A stretch of 48,201 nt of DNA from an uncultured Planctomycetota bacterium. Lineage in GTDB: Bacteria > Planctomycetota > Phycisphaerae > UBA1845 > Fen-1342. Shown in pieces: positions 38,995 through 45,970 of this stretch. The translations under genes and the position numbers were made by a program. How positions within the stretch are numbered: position 1 is the stretch's first letter; every line of letters begins with the position of its first letter. Below the pieces are notes generated by a model. That model was not told where the DNA came from. It saw nothing but the letters and a program-made list of their open reading frames with translations, and did not search any database. The DNA lies in the NCBI GenBank assembly GCA_900696535.1, contig CAADGM010000205.1:1-48201 (forward strand), written 5' to 3'.

Positions 38995-41008
38995 CGGCGA
39001 CGGAGCCGTCCGCCTCGCCAACGCGGGCCGCGACCGCCGGCAAGTACACTCGAAACGTCGTCCCGGCGCCGACCGCGCTCTCGCAACTGATCGCCCCGTG
39101 GTGGTTGCGCAGGATCCCGAGGATCGCCGAGAGCCCCAGCCCGCGCCCGGTGAACTTCGTCGTGAAGAACGGCTCGAACATGCGCCGCATGACCTGCGGC
39201 GGCATGCCGCACCCGTTGTCGCGAACTTCGACCACGACGTACGGCCCCGGCCGCACAAGCTGCTCCGGAAAGCGTGTGGCCACGTCGTGGTCGCTCAGCA
39301 TCTCGGCCCAGGTCGACACGACCACCTCCCCCGCCGCGTCGCCGATGGCCTCCGCGCCGTTGATCAGCAGGTTCATGATGACCTGCTGCATCTGGCCGCT
39401 GTCGGCCTCGACGACGGGCAGGTTGGTACCCGTGTTGATCCGCAGCGAGACGTTCTTCGGGATGGCCGCGCTCGCAAAGACTGCCAGCTCGGAGATAAGC
39501 CCGTTGAGGTCCATCACCTGCACGTCGGTCGTCGTTCGGCCGGCGTAGGCGAGCATGCGCTGGGTCAGGTCCGTCGCCCGGCGACCCGCGCTGACCACGC
39601 GCTCGAGCATCGGCCGCAGCGGCGAGTCCGGGCCGACGTGCTCGATCGCCAGGGACGCATTGCCCAGGATGCCGACGAGCAGGTTGTTGAAGTCGTGCGC
39701 GATGCCCCCGGCGAGCACGCCCAGGCTCTCGAGCTTCTGCGACTGGCGGAGCTGCGCCTCGAGCCGCTCGCGCTCGGAGACGTCGCGGATCAGCGTCGCC
39801 ACGGCCTGGACGCCGCCGCCCGAGTCCGGCAGTACCGTGCTGTACCACTCACAGGTGATTTCGCCGCCGCCCTTGCGGCGATTCAGCAGGACCGCGTGCT
39901 GGCTGGCCCGGCCGGCGATGATCGCCTGGCAGAGGGACTCGAACGCGGCCTGGGCGCCCGGGGGCACGATCAACTCCCTGGCGCTGCGGCCGAGCGCTTC
40001 TTCCTCGGTGTAGCCGAAGACCGCGGTCGCGGCGGGGTTCCACTCCAGCACGTTGAAGTCGCGCGACCAGACCACGTATCCGAGCGGCATCCCGCTGACC
40101 AGCGACTCGAACCGCTGGGTGGCCTCGCGCAGGCGCTCCTCGGTTCGCCGGCGGTAGCTGATGTCTGTCGATGTGCCGGTGATCCCGATGACCTGGCCGT
40201 GCTCGTCGCGCCGCGGCGTGGCGTTGACGCTGAGGTAAACGATCGAGCCGTCCTTGCGCACGTGCTCGGTTTCGAACTGGCGGCGTGGCTTGCCCTGGCG
40301 CAGCTCGTCGAGCACCTGCGCGGCCTGGTCGCGCATTGGAGGGCGAACAAGATCGAGAACGCTCGTGCCGAGCAGCTCGTGCGGCTCTCGGCCGTAGATA
40401 ACCTGTGCAGCGGCGTTGACGTACGTCCAGCGCCCCTCCAGGTCGAGCGACCAGATCAGGTCGCGAGAGGCTTCGACCAGGTTGCGGTAGTGCGCCTCGC
40501 TATCCCGCAGGGCCACCTCGGCCCTGGCGTGCTCCGACTCGTCTCGCACCAGGCATGCCAGGCGCGTGTGCTCTCCCCACCCCGACAGTACGACGCTGAC
40601 CTCGACCGGCACCGGCGGTCCGCTCCGGCTGCGCAGCGTGGCACGGAACCGGCGCGGCCCGGTCATCGCCGCCGCGGCAACTGCCTCGCTGTCGGCGCCG
40701 GTCGAGCACTCGAGGTCCTCGATTCGTCGCGCGAGCAGCTCATCCGCCGTGAAACCGAGCAGTCGGCAGAACGCGTCGTTGACGTGGAGGAACCGCCCAT
40801 CCGCGCCGAGCACGAAGTAGCCGTCGGGGGCGTGATCCAGAACGTCCGCGCTCTGGCGAGCTGTTACCTCCAGGTTCGACGCCCGGGCTTCGAGCTCCGC
40901 GCGCGCGCTGCGCTCCGCCGCCAGCGCGTGGCGTGTGCGCCGCAGCACAGCAAGCAGTGCCGCCGCGAGAACCGCGAGTCCGGCGATGACTCCGATCATC
41001 GCGCCCAT
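38753..41008 (-). CDS. PAS-containing histidine kinase (kinase part of a frameshifted hybrid kinase)
   Basis: Membrane-anchored sensor kinase, 751 residues as it reads here. N-terminal hydrophobic segment IGVIAGLAVLAAALLAVL, a short coiled coil, then three PAS domains (about 55-165, 170-285 and 298-415; for example APDGYFVLGADGRFLHVND). H-box KLESLGVLAGGIAHDFNNLL with His439 (numbered from the GTG at 41011), and the HATPase with EVRDNGCGMPPQVMRRM, FTGRGLGLSAILGI and GAGTTFRVYLP (about 540-660). After this the frame runs through a run of eight C (38994-38987) into low-complexity Gly/Arg sequence and stops at 38753. The receiver domain lies in the neighbouring frame, so a full-length product needs a one-base change or a ribosomal shift. 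The ATG at 41008 has GGAG six bases upstream. It follows the pseudokinase gene by about 40 bases. Confidence 0.85.
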   Translation of the reverse strand: MGAMIGVIAGLAVLAAALLAVLRRTRHALAAERSARAELEARASNLEVTARQSADVLDHAPDGYFVLGADGRFLHVNDAFCRLLGFTADELLARRIEDLECSTGADSEAVAAAAMTGPRRFRATLRSRSGPPVPVEVSVVLSGWGEHTRLACLVRDESEHARAEVALRDSEAHYRNLVEASRDLIWSLDLEGRWTYVNAAAQVIYGREPHELLGTSVLDLVRPPMRDQAAQVLDELRQGKPRRQFETEHVRKDGSIVYLSVNATPRRDEHGQVIGITGTSTDISYRRRTEERLREATQRFESLVSGMPLGYVVWSRDFNVLEWNPAATAVFGYTEEEALGRSARELIVPPGAQAAFESLCQAIIAGRASQHAVLLNRRKGGGEITCEWYSTVLPDSGGGVQAVATLIRDVSERERLEAQLRQSQKLESLGVLAGGIAHDFNNLLVGILGNASLAIEHVGPDSPLRPMLERVVSAGRRATDLTQRMLAYAGRTTTDVQVMDLNGLISELAVFASAAIPKNVSLRINTGTNLPVVEADSGQMQQVIMNLLINGAEAIGDAAGEVVVSTWAEMLSDHDVATRFPEQLVRPGPYVVVEVRDNGCGMPPQVMRRMFEPFFTTKFTGRGLGLSAILGILRNHHGAISCESAVGAGTTFRVYLPAVAARVGEADGSVAAPPADSRQHGSGDRRRGGRAGGGACGAGAAGGPGALGGRRPAGHRPVSTPCGRDRRRASRHQHARDEGRDGVPGVAGDQA

Positions 41009-41048
41009 CACGCGCTCCGGAACTCGGCGTTGTCAGCCCGCGTCGCGC

Positions 41049-43517
41049 TCACGAGCTGGCTCCATTACCGCCGGAACTTCCCGCCTCGGCGCGGCGCAGG
41101 CAGTCATCGGCCTCGTCGACGCGGCCGGCCCGCCGCAGGACATCCGCCTTCTGCCGCCAGGCCGCCGCCTCCATTCGGGCGTTCTCATGCTGCCGGGCGA
41201 GCTCGATCCGCCGCTCCGCACAGCGGACGGCCTCGTCCAGGTCGCCGAGCTGAAGGTTCAGCTCGACGATGAACTCGTAGAGCCGGGCCAGGCCGTTCCA
41301 GAAGCGGGTCTCCTCCAGCGCGTTGAGCGCTACCGCGAAGGCGCTTTTGGCGTCCTCGATGCGTCCCTCCAGCATCGCGCAGCGGCCCAAGTGCATCTGC
41401 GTCGTTCCGACGGTCGTGCGGTCACCCAGTTCCGCCGCGATGGCCAGCGCGCGACGGTAGTGCGTGCGGGCCTCGGCGAAGCGGCGTTGATCGACCAGCA
41501 CATTGCCCATGCCGTTATACGGCCCGACGAGCGAGGTCTGGGCCCCGTACGCGCGGTGGGTGTCCACCGCGAGGCGGAACGCGCGCTCAGCTTCCGCGAG
41601 CAGACCGCGACGCATGAGCACGAATCCGAGGTTGTTCGAGATCTGCGCCAACTCGACGGACGTGCCCAGGTGACGCGCGAGTTCCGCCGCACGCTCGTAG
41701 TGAGACTGCGCCTCGTCGTAGTTCCCGCGGAAGTAGTACATCACGCCCAGGTTCGCGAGCACCTCCATGCGCATTCGCTCGTCCCGCCGGCCGAGCGCGA
41801 TCGCCTCCTGGCGACGATGACAGGACTCGGCTTCCGCGTATCGCCCCATGCGCGCGTAGCACGCCCCGGCGAACCCGACCGGCTCGGCGAAGTCGGGGTC
41901 CAGTTGCCCGGCCTGCTCGGCCAGCGCCGCCGCCTCGGCGTAGTCGCCGCGCACGAACGCCTGCCGCGCCCGCACCATGCGCTCGCGAGCCTCCGGGGCC
42001 CCCGATTCACTCTGGGCCGCCTCGGTCATCGCGCTCCGCGTGAGCCCGAGCATGCTCGCGACGCGCTGAACGATCGTCTCCTCGATATCGCCCAGCGACT
42101 CGATCGTCCCGGCCAGCTCGCCGACCGACTCCCGTCCGACTTGCCCGTCGCGGAGCAGATCAACGCAGACAACCAGGTGGTGCCCCTCCAGCCGGTACCG
42201 CCCGATCAGGAGCGTCCCGGCGCCGCACATCCGCGCCGCGGCGAGGACGCGGTGATCGTCGAGCCCCTCGTGCGGCGGCGTCAGCCGCTCGAGCACTCCA
42301 CTCATGCTTTCCGTGTCCGTGACGTATAGGCCGGGGATCTCGCTCAGGCCGCGTGCGATCCGGCGGGCGATCGCGTGCCCGATCCAGTCGGCCGGCCCCG
42401 GCCCCAACTCATTGCGGAGCGTCAGCACCCCGAACCCGCGCGGATGAAGGATCTCGGCCGAGATCACGGTCCGCCGGCTGCGGGACTCGTCCCCACCGGC
42501 GGCCAGCGCCGACGCGAACTCCGAGGCGCTGGCAAACCGGGCCGACGGATCAGGGGCAAGGAGCTGCGTGATGGCATCCGTGAACCACGGCGGCGGCCGG
42601 TCGTCGGCTCCGTCGGGCCACGAGATCGAGGCAGAGCGCGCCTGGAGAAGTCGCGAGAAGGCACTTGGGCCGGCGTGAGGCGGCCGCCCCGTCACCAGAT
42701 GGAAGATCGTGGCGCCGAGGGCGTACAGGTCACGCGCCGGGGCGCGCGCAGCCCGCGCCTCGAAGCGCTCCGGCGCGTCGTACAGCGCCACGTCCTCGAA
42801 CCCGCAGCAAGCGGCGCCGCCGCTTCGCCACTCGCCGGCGGCAATCAGAGCGGGCGCCAGGCCGGAGACCCGAGTCCGTCCGTCGATGCCCAGCAGCAGG
42901 TTTGACGGGCGGATCCGACCGTGCGTCAGGCCCGCCCGGTGGATCGCCTCAAGTCCGTGCGCGGCGTCCTGAGCCACATGCACGGCTTGACGCCAACCGA
43001 GCGCCTCGCCCGCATGCACGAGCGTCGCCAGGTCCAATCCGTCGACGAACTCCGTCACCAAGTACACGCGCCCGTCGGCCGCGTCGGCCTCGAGCAGGCG
43101 AACGATGTGGGGATCGTTAACGCGGTACGCGAGTCGCGCGGCACGGACGGCCTCTGACGCCCACACCGGGTCACCCGCCACCGACCGGGACACAAACCGG
43201 ACCACGCAGGGTTGATTTACGAGGCGGTGAGCGGCCAGGTACGTCCCGCACGCGGGGGTGACGCGCAGGGCCCGCACCAGGCGGTACTTCCCGCGAAGAA
43301 TGCCGCCGGGGACGAAGGCGACCGCCGGCGAGGCCGGGCATTCCGTAAGTTGTTTTCGTGAAAAGTGTTCTGGAGTAATAGCGGAGCAGGTCGGACAGCG
43401 GCGCGCCAGCCCGCCGGCGATCGCCCGGGCGTGCTCGTGGCGGCACTCCGCCGGGCGGGCCTCCTGGACCGGCGGCGCGGTGGCGGGACACGCGGGCTGA
43501 CCTGCCAGTTCCACCAA
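41049..43517 (-). CDS. Pseudokinase-TPR protein (eukaryotic-type Ser/Thr kinase fold with lost catalytic motifs)
   Basis: Protein of 822 residues. A possible zinc ribbon (Cys41, Cys44, Cys60) is followed by a protein-kinase-like domain (about 75-355), a middle domain (about 360-500; GPADWIGHAIARRIARGLSE, GTLLIGRYRLEGHHL) resembling the TolB-like module of other bacterial kinases, and about eight TPR repeats (about 510-815; for example GNYDEAQSHYERAAELARHL). The fold is recognisable (YLVTEFVDGLDLATLV; DAPERFEARA; RDLYALGATIFHLVTGRPP), but all three key motifs are lost: the VAIK Lys is Arg107, HRDLKPEN reads HGRIRPSN with the Asp replaced, and DFG reads GLA. It is therefore likely to be a scaffold or sensor, not an active kinase. 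The GTG at 43517 has GAGG nine bases upstream. The histidine kinase follows after about 40 bases. Confidence 0.85.
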   Translation of the reverse strand: MVELAGQPACPATAPPVQEARPAECRHEHARAIAGGLARRCPTCSAITPEHFSRKQLTECPASPAVAFVPGGILRGKYRLVRALRVTPACGTYLAAHRLVNQPCVVRFVSRSVAGDPVWASEAVRAARLAYRVNDPHIVRLLEADAADGRVYLVTEFVDGLDLATLVHAGEALGWRQAVHVAQDAAHGLEAIHRAGLTHGRIRPSNLLLGIDGRTRVSGLAPALIAAGEWRSGGAACCGFEDVALYDAPERFEARAARAPARDLYALGATIFHLVTGRPPHAGPSAFSRLLQARSASISWPDGADDRPPPWFTDAITQLLAPDPSARFASASEFASALAAGGDESRSRRTVISAEILHPRGFGVLTLRNELGPGPADWIGHAIARRIARGLSEIPGLYVTDTESMSGVLERLTPPHEGLDDHRVLAAARMCGAGTLLIGRYRLEGHHLVVCVDLLRDGQVGRESVGELAGTIESLGDIEETIVQRVASMLGLTRSAMTEAAQSESGAPEARERMVRARQAFVRGDYAEAAALAEQAGQLDPDFAEPVGFAGACYARMGRYAEAESCHRRQEAIALGRRDERMRMEVLANLGVMYYFRGNYDEAQSHYERAAELARHLGTSVELAQISNNLGFVLMRRGLLAEAERAFRLAVDTHRAYGAQTSLVGPYNGMGNVLVDQRRFAEARTHYRRALAIAAELGDRTTVGTTQMHLGRCAMLEGRIEDAKSAFAVALNALEETRFWNGLARLYEFIVELNLQLGDLDEAVRCAERRIELARQHENARMEAAAWRQKADVLRRAGRVDEADDCLRRAEAGSSGGNGASS

Positions 43518-43561
43518 GCGGCGCCTCGTCAGGAAATCGCGTCTGGAGTTCTTATCGGCGC

Positions 43562-43590
43562 TTGACTACCGACTTCCCAAGTGGCAATAT
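43562..43590 (+). promoter_or_regulatory. Candidate promoter for the small ORF at 43798
   Basis: TTGACT (43562-43567), a 17-base spacer and CAATAT (43585-43590). The -35 box matches five of six positions but the -10 only three, so this is tentative. The leader would be about 200 bases. Confidence 0.35.
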
Positions 43591-43763
43591 CCCGGACAGC
43601 GTTTGCGAGCGAGCAAGTTACATAGTATGGGACCGCGTAGCTTTTGCGCGATGTCGCGGCGCGGCGCACCATCATCACTTCCAAGACTTGCCCGCTAAAC
43701 GAGCAGTACGTCTCCGGCGCGAGCGTCACGCCAGAGACTTTCGCTGTCCGTCTGGGATCATGT

Positions 43764-43783
43764 GCTGACACATCACTGTCAGC
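43764..43783 (+). promoter_or_regulatory. Inverted repeat touching the small ORF's ribosome binding site
   Basis: Perfect 7-bp repeat GCTGACA / TGTCAGC with a 6-base loop. Its right arm ends directly at the GGAGGAG ribosome binding site (43784-43790). It could be an operator or an RNA hairpin controlling translation. Confidence 0.45.
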
Positions 43784-43797
43784 GGAGGAGCAGACCC

Positions 43798-43902
43798 ATG
43801 TTCGCGACTCTACTCTCCCTCACCGAGCAGATCTGGAATTTCGGCATCAACGTGATCGGTCCGGCGTTCATCGACGTCGTCACGTGCGGCAAGTGGTACT
43901 AG
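43798..43902 (+). CDS. Small hydrophobic protein, 34 residues, unknown
   Basis: Very short ORF with a strong ribosome binding site (GGAGGAG, seven bases before the ATG). The product begins MFATLLSLTEQIWNFGINVI and ends FIDVVTCGKWY: mostly hydrophobic, with one Cys and an aromatic C-terminus, so it may be a single membrane-associated helix. It has no recognisable homologue by eye. It lies divergent from the pseudokinase gene and is closed by a hairpin at 44027-44052, so it looks like an independent transcription unit. The features argue for translation, but coding is unproven; a peptide signal, a membrane micro-protein or a chance ORF are all possible. Confidence 0.5.
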   Translation: MFATLLSLTEQIWNFGINVIGPAFIDVVTCGKWY

Positions 43903-44026
43903 GGGCACGTGCGATGATCGAAGTCATCACCGACCTCGACGACCTCTCTATCGACGCCTCGCGTTAGTAGTCTTGAGGCGGTCTTAGAGAATTTTTGCGC
44001 GACCTCGGGCGACGTCCGGGGCAGGG

Positions 44027-44052
44027 GGTGTGTGCGCTTGCATGCACACACC
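44027..44052. terminator. Stem-loop between the small ORF and the GH20-like gene
   Basis: Perfect 9-bp repeat GGTGTGTGC / GCACACACC with an 8-base loop, 24 bases past the GH20-like stop on the minus strand and 125 bases past the small ORF on the plus strand. Placed to end both transcripts. Confidence 0.6.
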
Positions 44053-44075
44053 TCGAACTTCGGCCCGGACCGTAG

Positions 44076-45578
44076 TTACCGCTGTAGCGTCGTCATCCAG
44101 CCTGCCTGGTCGGTCCTCAGATACCGGTCATTGACCAGCGTCTGAAACGCCGGGCGATATGCCCCCGGCGGGAGAGTCCTAACCCGCGTCCGAACGGTCT
44201 CCACGAACGCCAGCCCGGCGTTAAGTCGCTCCAGGTCCACGTGCGACCCACCCCACTCCGCCGCCGCCTGCAAGCCCGGGCGCAATCGGGCCAGAATGCG
44301 GGCCGCGACGGCAAGTTGCTCCGAACACGCCTCCAGGTCGCGGTCGACGTACGCGCGATAGGCGTCCTCTACCGCTCGCACCCAGAGCACCCCCACTCGG
44401 TGAAGCTCCGACGGGAACCGGAGGGGGTGCCCGGACGGTAGCGCCGCGTCCACCTCCCCGCACAAGGCGAGAATCCGGTCCCCCACCCGCCCGGTGGCCT
44501 CGTCGCGCCACACGACCCACAGCCGGAACGGGTTGAGCCGCAGCACGAGTGCGTCGCGCAACCGCCGCCAGCGCCCGGGGCGCAGGAAGTCGGAAACAGA
44601 CGGGATCCCGTTTCCGAGAATCTCGGCGGCGTAGGTGTACGCCGGCCCGGCCGTCGCGAGCAGCGCCCGGATCCAGTCCTCGCGGCGAGACAGCCGCCGC
44701 CCGGCCGCGTACACCAGCGGGATCGAGGCCGCGTAACTTGTGAAGTGGTGATTCTCCCACGTCGTGACGAGGACGCCGAGTGCTCCTTCAGCGGCCGCGT
44801 CTTCGGCGTGTTCGTCGATGTTGGTGCGGGTCAGGTCGAGGTGGCACCAGACCGAGTCGTACGTGTGCACAGCCGGGCAGCAGATCACATCAAACCCGGC
44901 GGCGCGCAGGCGACGCGTGGTGTCCCGCGGCCGATGGTCGTACTGCCAGTCGAACAGAAGCGTCTCGCGGGGCAGGTGGTCGAGCGCTTCGGGAAACAGC
45001 AGCACCATGTCCGACCAGAGCCCCGGGCGGCGGCCCGCGGCCAACACGCGGCGGCACATCTCGCCGTAGTACTGCCCGAAGAGGCCCGCCTTGCCGATCT
45101 CCGCGAGCCGCGCCGCGCACGCCGGGCACTCGCCGAGCTGGCGGGCTTCGTCGCCGCCGAGATGAACCCACTCGTCGTCAAAAACGCTCAGTGCATCCGA
45201 GACCAGGCCCCAAGCGAACTCGCGGCACTCGGGCCGCGTCGCGCAGGTCTGCTCGCTTCCCCAGGTCGTGTCGCTCTCGCGGAGCCACTGCCCGCCCTCG
45301 GCCCGAATGAAGCCCTCCATGTGCCCAAGTGTGTTCAGGAATGGGATGATCCGCAGGCCGCGCGCCTTGTGGCGGGCGATCAGGCGACGGGCGACTTCGG
45401 GCGTGAGGCAGGCCGGCCCCGCGGCCCAGGGCGCGGACGGGTAGGCGAAGCGGTGCTCCAGGTAGCGCGCGACGGCCTGGTAGCCGACCTCACGTGAGCG
45501 CGTGAAGATCTCGTCGAGCCGTTCCTCGCTGGGCGATTGCTCGCGGGCGAGGTCGTACATCCAGCCGATGAAGCTCAC
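44076..45578 (-). CDS. Glycoside hydrolase family 20-like protein (beta-hexosaminidase type)
   Basis: Protein of 500 residues with a TIM-barrel hydrolase domain. The catalytic Asp-Glu pair of GH20 is clear in EWVHLGGDEARQLGECPACA (Asp143, Glu144), preceded by ARGLRIIPFLNTLGHMEGFI and GWMYDLAREQSPSEERLDEI, where barrel strand 1 fits. The C-terminal 200 residues are helical and unrecognised. GH20 enzymes remove terminal N-acetylglucosamine or N-acetylgalactosamine. I choose the GTG at 45578, because GGGAG lies eight bases upstream; the frame is open to 45635 but lies next to the tRNA. No signal peptide is apparent, so it may act in the cytoplasm on imported sugars. It starts 58 bases after tRNA-Leu. 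Confidence 0.82.
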   Translation of the reverse strand: MSFIGWMYDLAREQSPSEERLDEIFTRSREVGYQAVARYLEHRFAYPSAPWAAGPACLTPEVARRLIARHKARGLRIIPFLNTLGHMEGFIRAEGGQWLRESDTTWGSEQTCATRPECREFAWGLVSDALSVFDDEWVHLGGDEARQLGECPACAARLAEIGKAGLFGQYYGEMCRRVLAAGRRPGLWSDMVLLFPEALDHLPRETLLFDWQYDHRPRDTTRRLRAAGFDVICCPAVHTYDSVWCHLDLTRTNIDEHAEDAAAEGALGVLVTTWENHHFTSYAASIPLVYAAGRRLSRREDWIRALLATAGPAYTYAAEILGNGIPSVSDFLRPGRWRRLRDALVLRLNPFRLWVVWRDEATGRVGDRILALCGEVDAALPSGHPLRFPSELHRVGVLWVRAVEDAYRAYVDRDLEACSEQLAVAARILARLRPGLQAAAEWGGSHVDLERLNAGLAFVETVRTRVRTLPPGAYRPAFQTLVNDRYLRTDQAGWMTTLQR

Positions 45579-45636
45579 CAGCGCTGCTCCCGGGACCGGC
45601 GCCCCCCACCGGCTCGGCCGGGAGAGCGCCCGCAAT

Positions 45637-45719
45637 TGCGAGAGGCGGGACTCGAACCCGCACGGGGGTTACCCACCAGAACCTAAATCTGGCGCGTCTG
45701 CCAATTCCGCCACTCTCGC
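45637..45719 (-). tRNA. tRNA-Leu (anticodon UAG)
   Basis: 83-base class II tRNA on the minus strand. Acceptor GCGAGAG pairs with CTCTCGC, discriminator A. Anticodon stem CCAGA / TCTGG with loop TTTAGGT gives anticodon UAG. Variable arm TGGGTAACCCC-like; T-arm GCGGG TTCGAGT CCCGC. The CCA tail is not encoded. It reads CUA-type leucine codons. A TATATA box lies about 15 bases upstream at 45734-45739. Confidence 0.97.
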
Positions 45720-45733
45720 CTGGCAAACTCACC

Positions 45734-45739
45734 TATATA
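45734..45739 (-). promoter_or_regulatory. Candidate -10 box for tRNA-Leu
   Basis: TATATA on the minus strand, 15 bases upstream of the mature 5' end. No clear -35 box at 16-18 bases. Confidence 0.35.
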
Positions 45740-45819
45740 CCGACGCCGTCGAGAGTTGGCGAGCAATCCGCTGCGGCGGGCTCTGAGGGCGATGGCGCTC
45801 ATTCCCGGACGGCGTTCGC

Positions 45820-45847
45820 TTGACAGCCCGAACTCGTGCGCTAAGCA
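45820..45847 (+). promoter_or_regulatory. Candidate promoter for topA
   Basis: Perfect -35 TTGACA (45820-45825), 16-base spacer, weak -10 TAAGCA (45842-45847). It leads into a leader of about 120 bases that contains the inverted repeat at 45864-45897. Confidence 0.4.
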
Positions 45848-45863
45848 TTCGGAGGCAAGTAGG

Positions 45864-45897
45864 GTCACCGACGTTCCGATACTGTTTAGTCGGTGAC
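45864..45897 (+). promoter_or_regulatory. Long-spaced inverted repeat upstream of topA
   Basis: Perfect 9-bp repeat GTCACCGAC (45864-45872) and GTCGGTGAC (45889-45897) separated by 16 bases, 74 bases before the ATG. It could be a repressor site or an RNA stem in the topA leader. Confidence 0.45.
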
Positions 45898-45970
45898 GCG
45901 AGCGAAACCGAACCCGCAGCAGGGCTGTATCTCGCAAAGTGCTCTGCCGCAATGAGTTAGGAAAATTTGG

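Larger units (their letters stand above)
43518..44075. other. Spacer between the pseudokinase and GH20-like genes, with a small ORF
   Basis: 558 bases. On the plus strand it contains a candidate promoter, a hairpin, a strong ribosome binding site, a 34-codon ORF and a terminator-like hairpin (all listed). The rest shows nothing recognisable; other open frames have no support. Confidence 0.6.

Noticed and set aside
38198-41272. 1024-codon open frame opposite the histidine kinase
   Set aside because: No motif or ribosome binding site and biased Arg/Pro composition; a GC-driven shadow of the kinase.
41049-43517. Calling the kinase-like gene an active Ser/Thr protein kinase
   Set aside because: The catalytic Lys, the HRD Asp and the DFG Asp are all replaced, so the standard name would mislead.
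43529-43771. 80-codon minus-strand frame upstream of the pseudokinase
   Set aside because: No ribosome binding site or recognisable features; it overlaps the control region of the small ORF.
43914-43967. Second tiny ORF (17 codons, MIEVITDLDDLSIDASR) after the small ORF
   Set aside because: No ribosome binding site at proper spacing, very short, acidic random-looking peptide; it could be chance.
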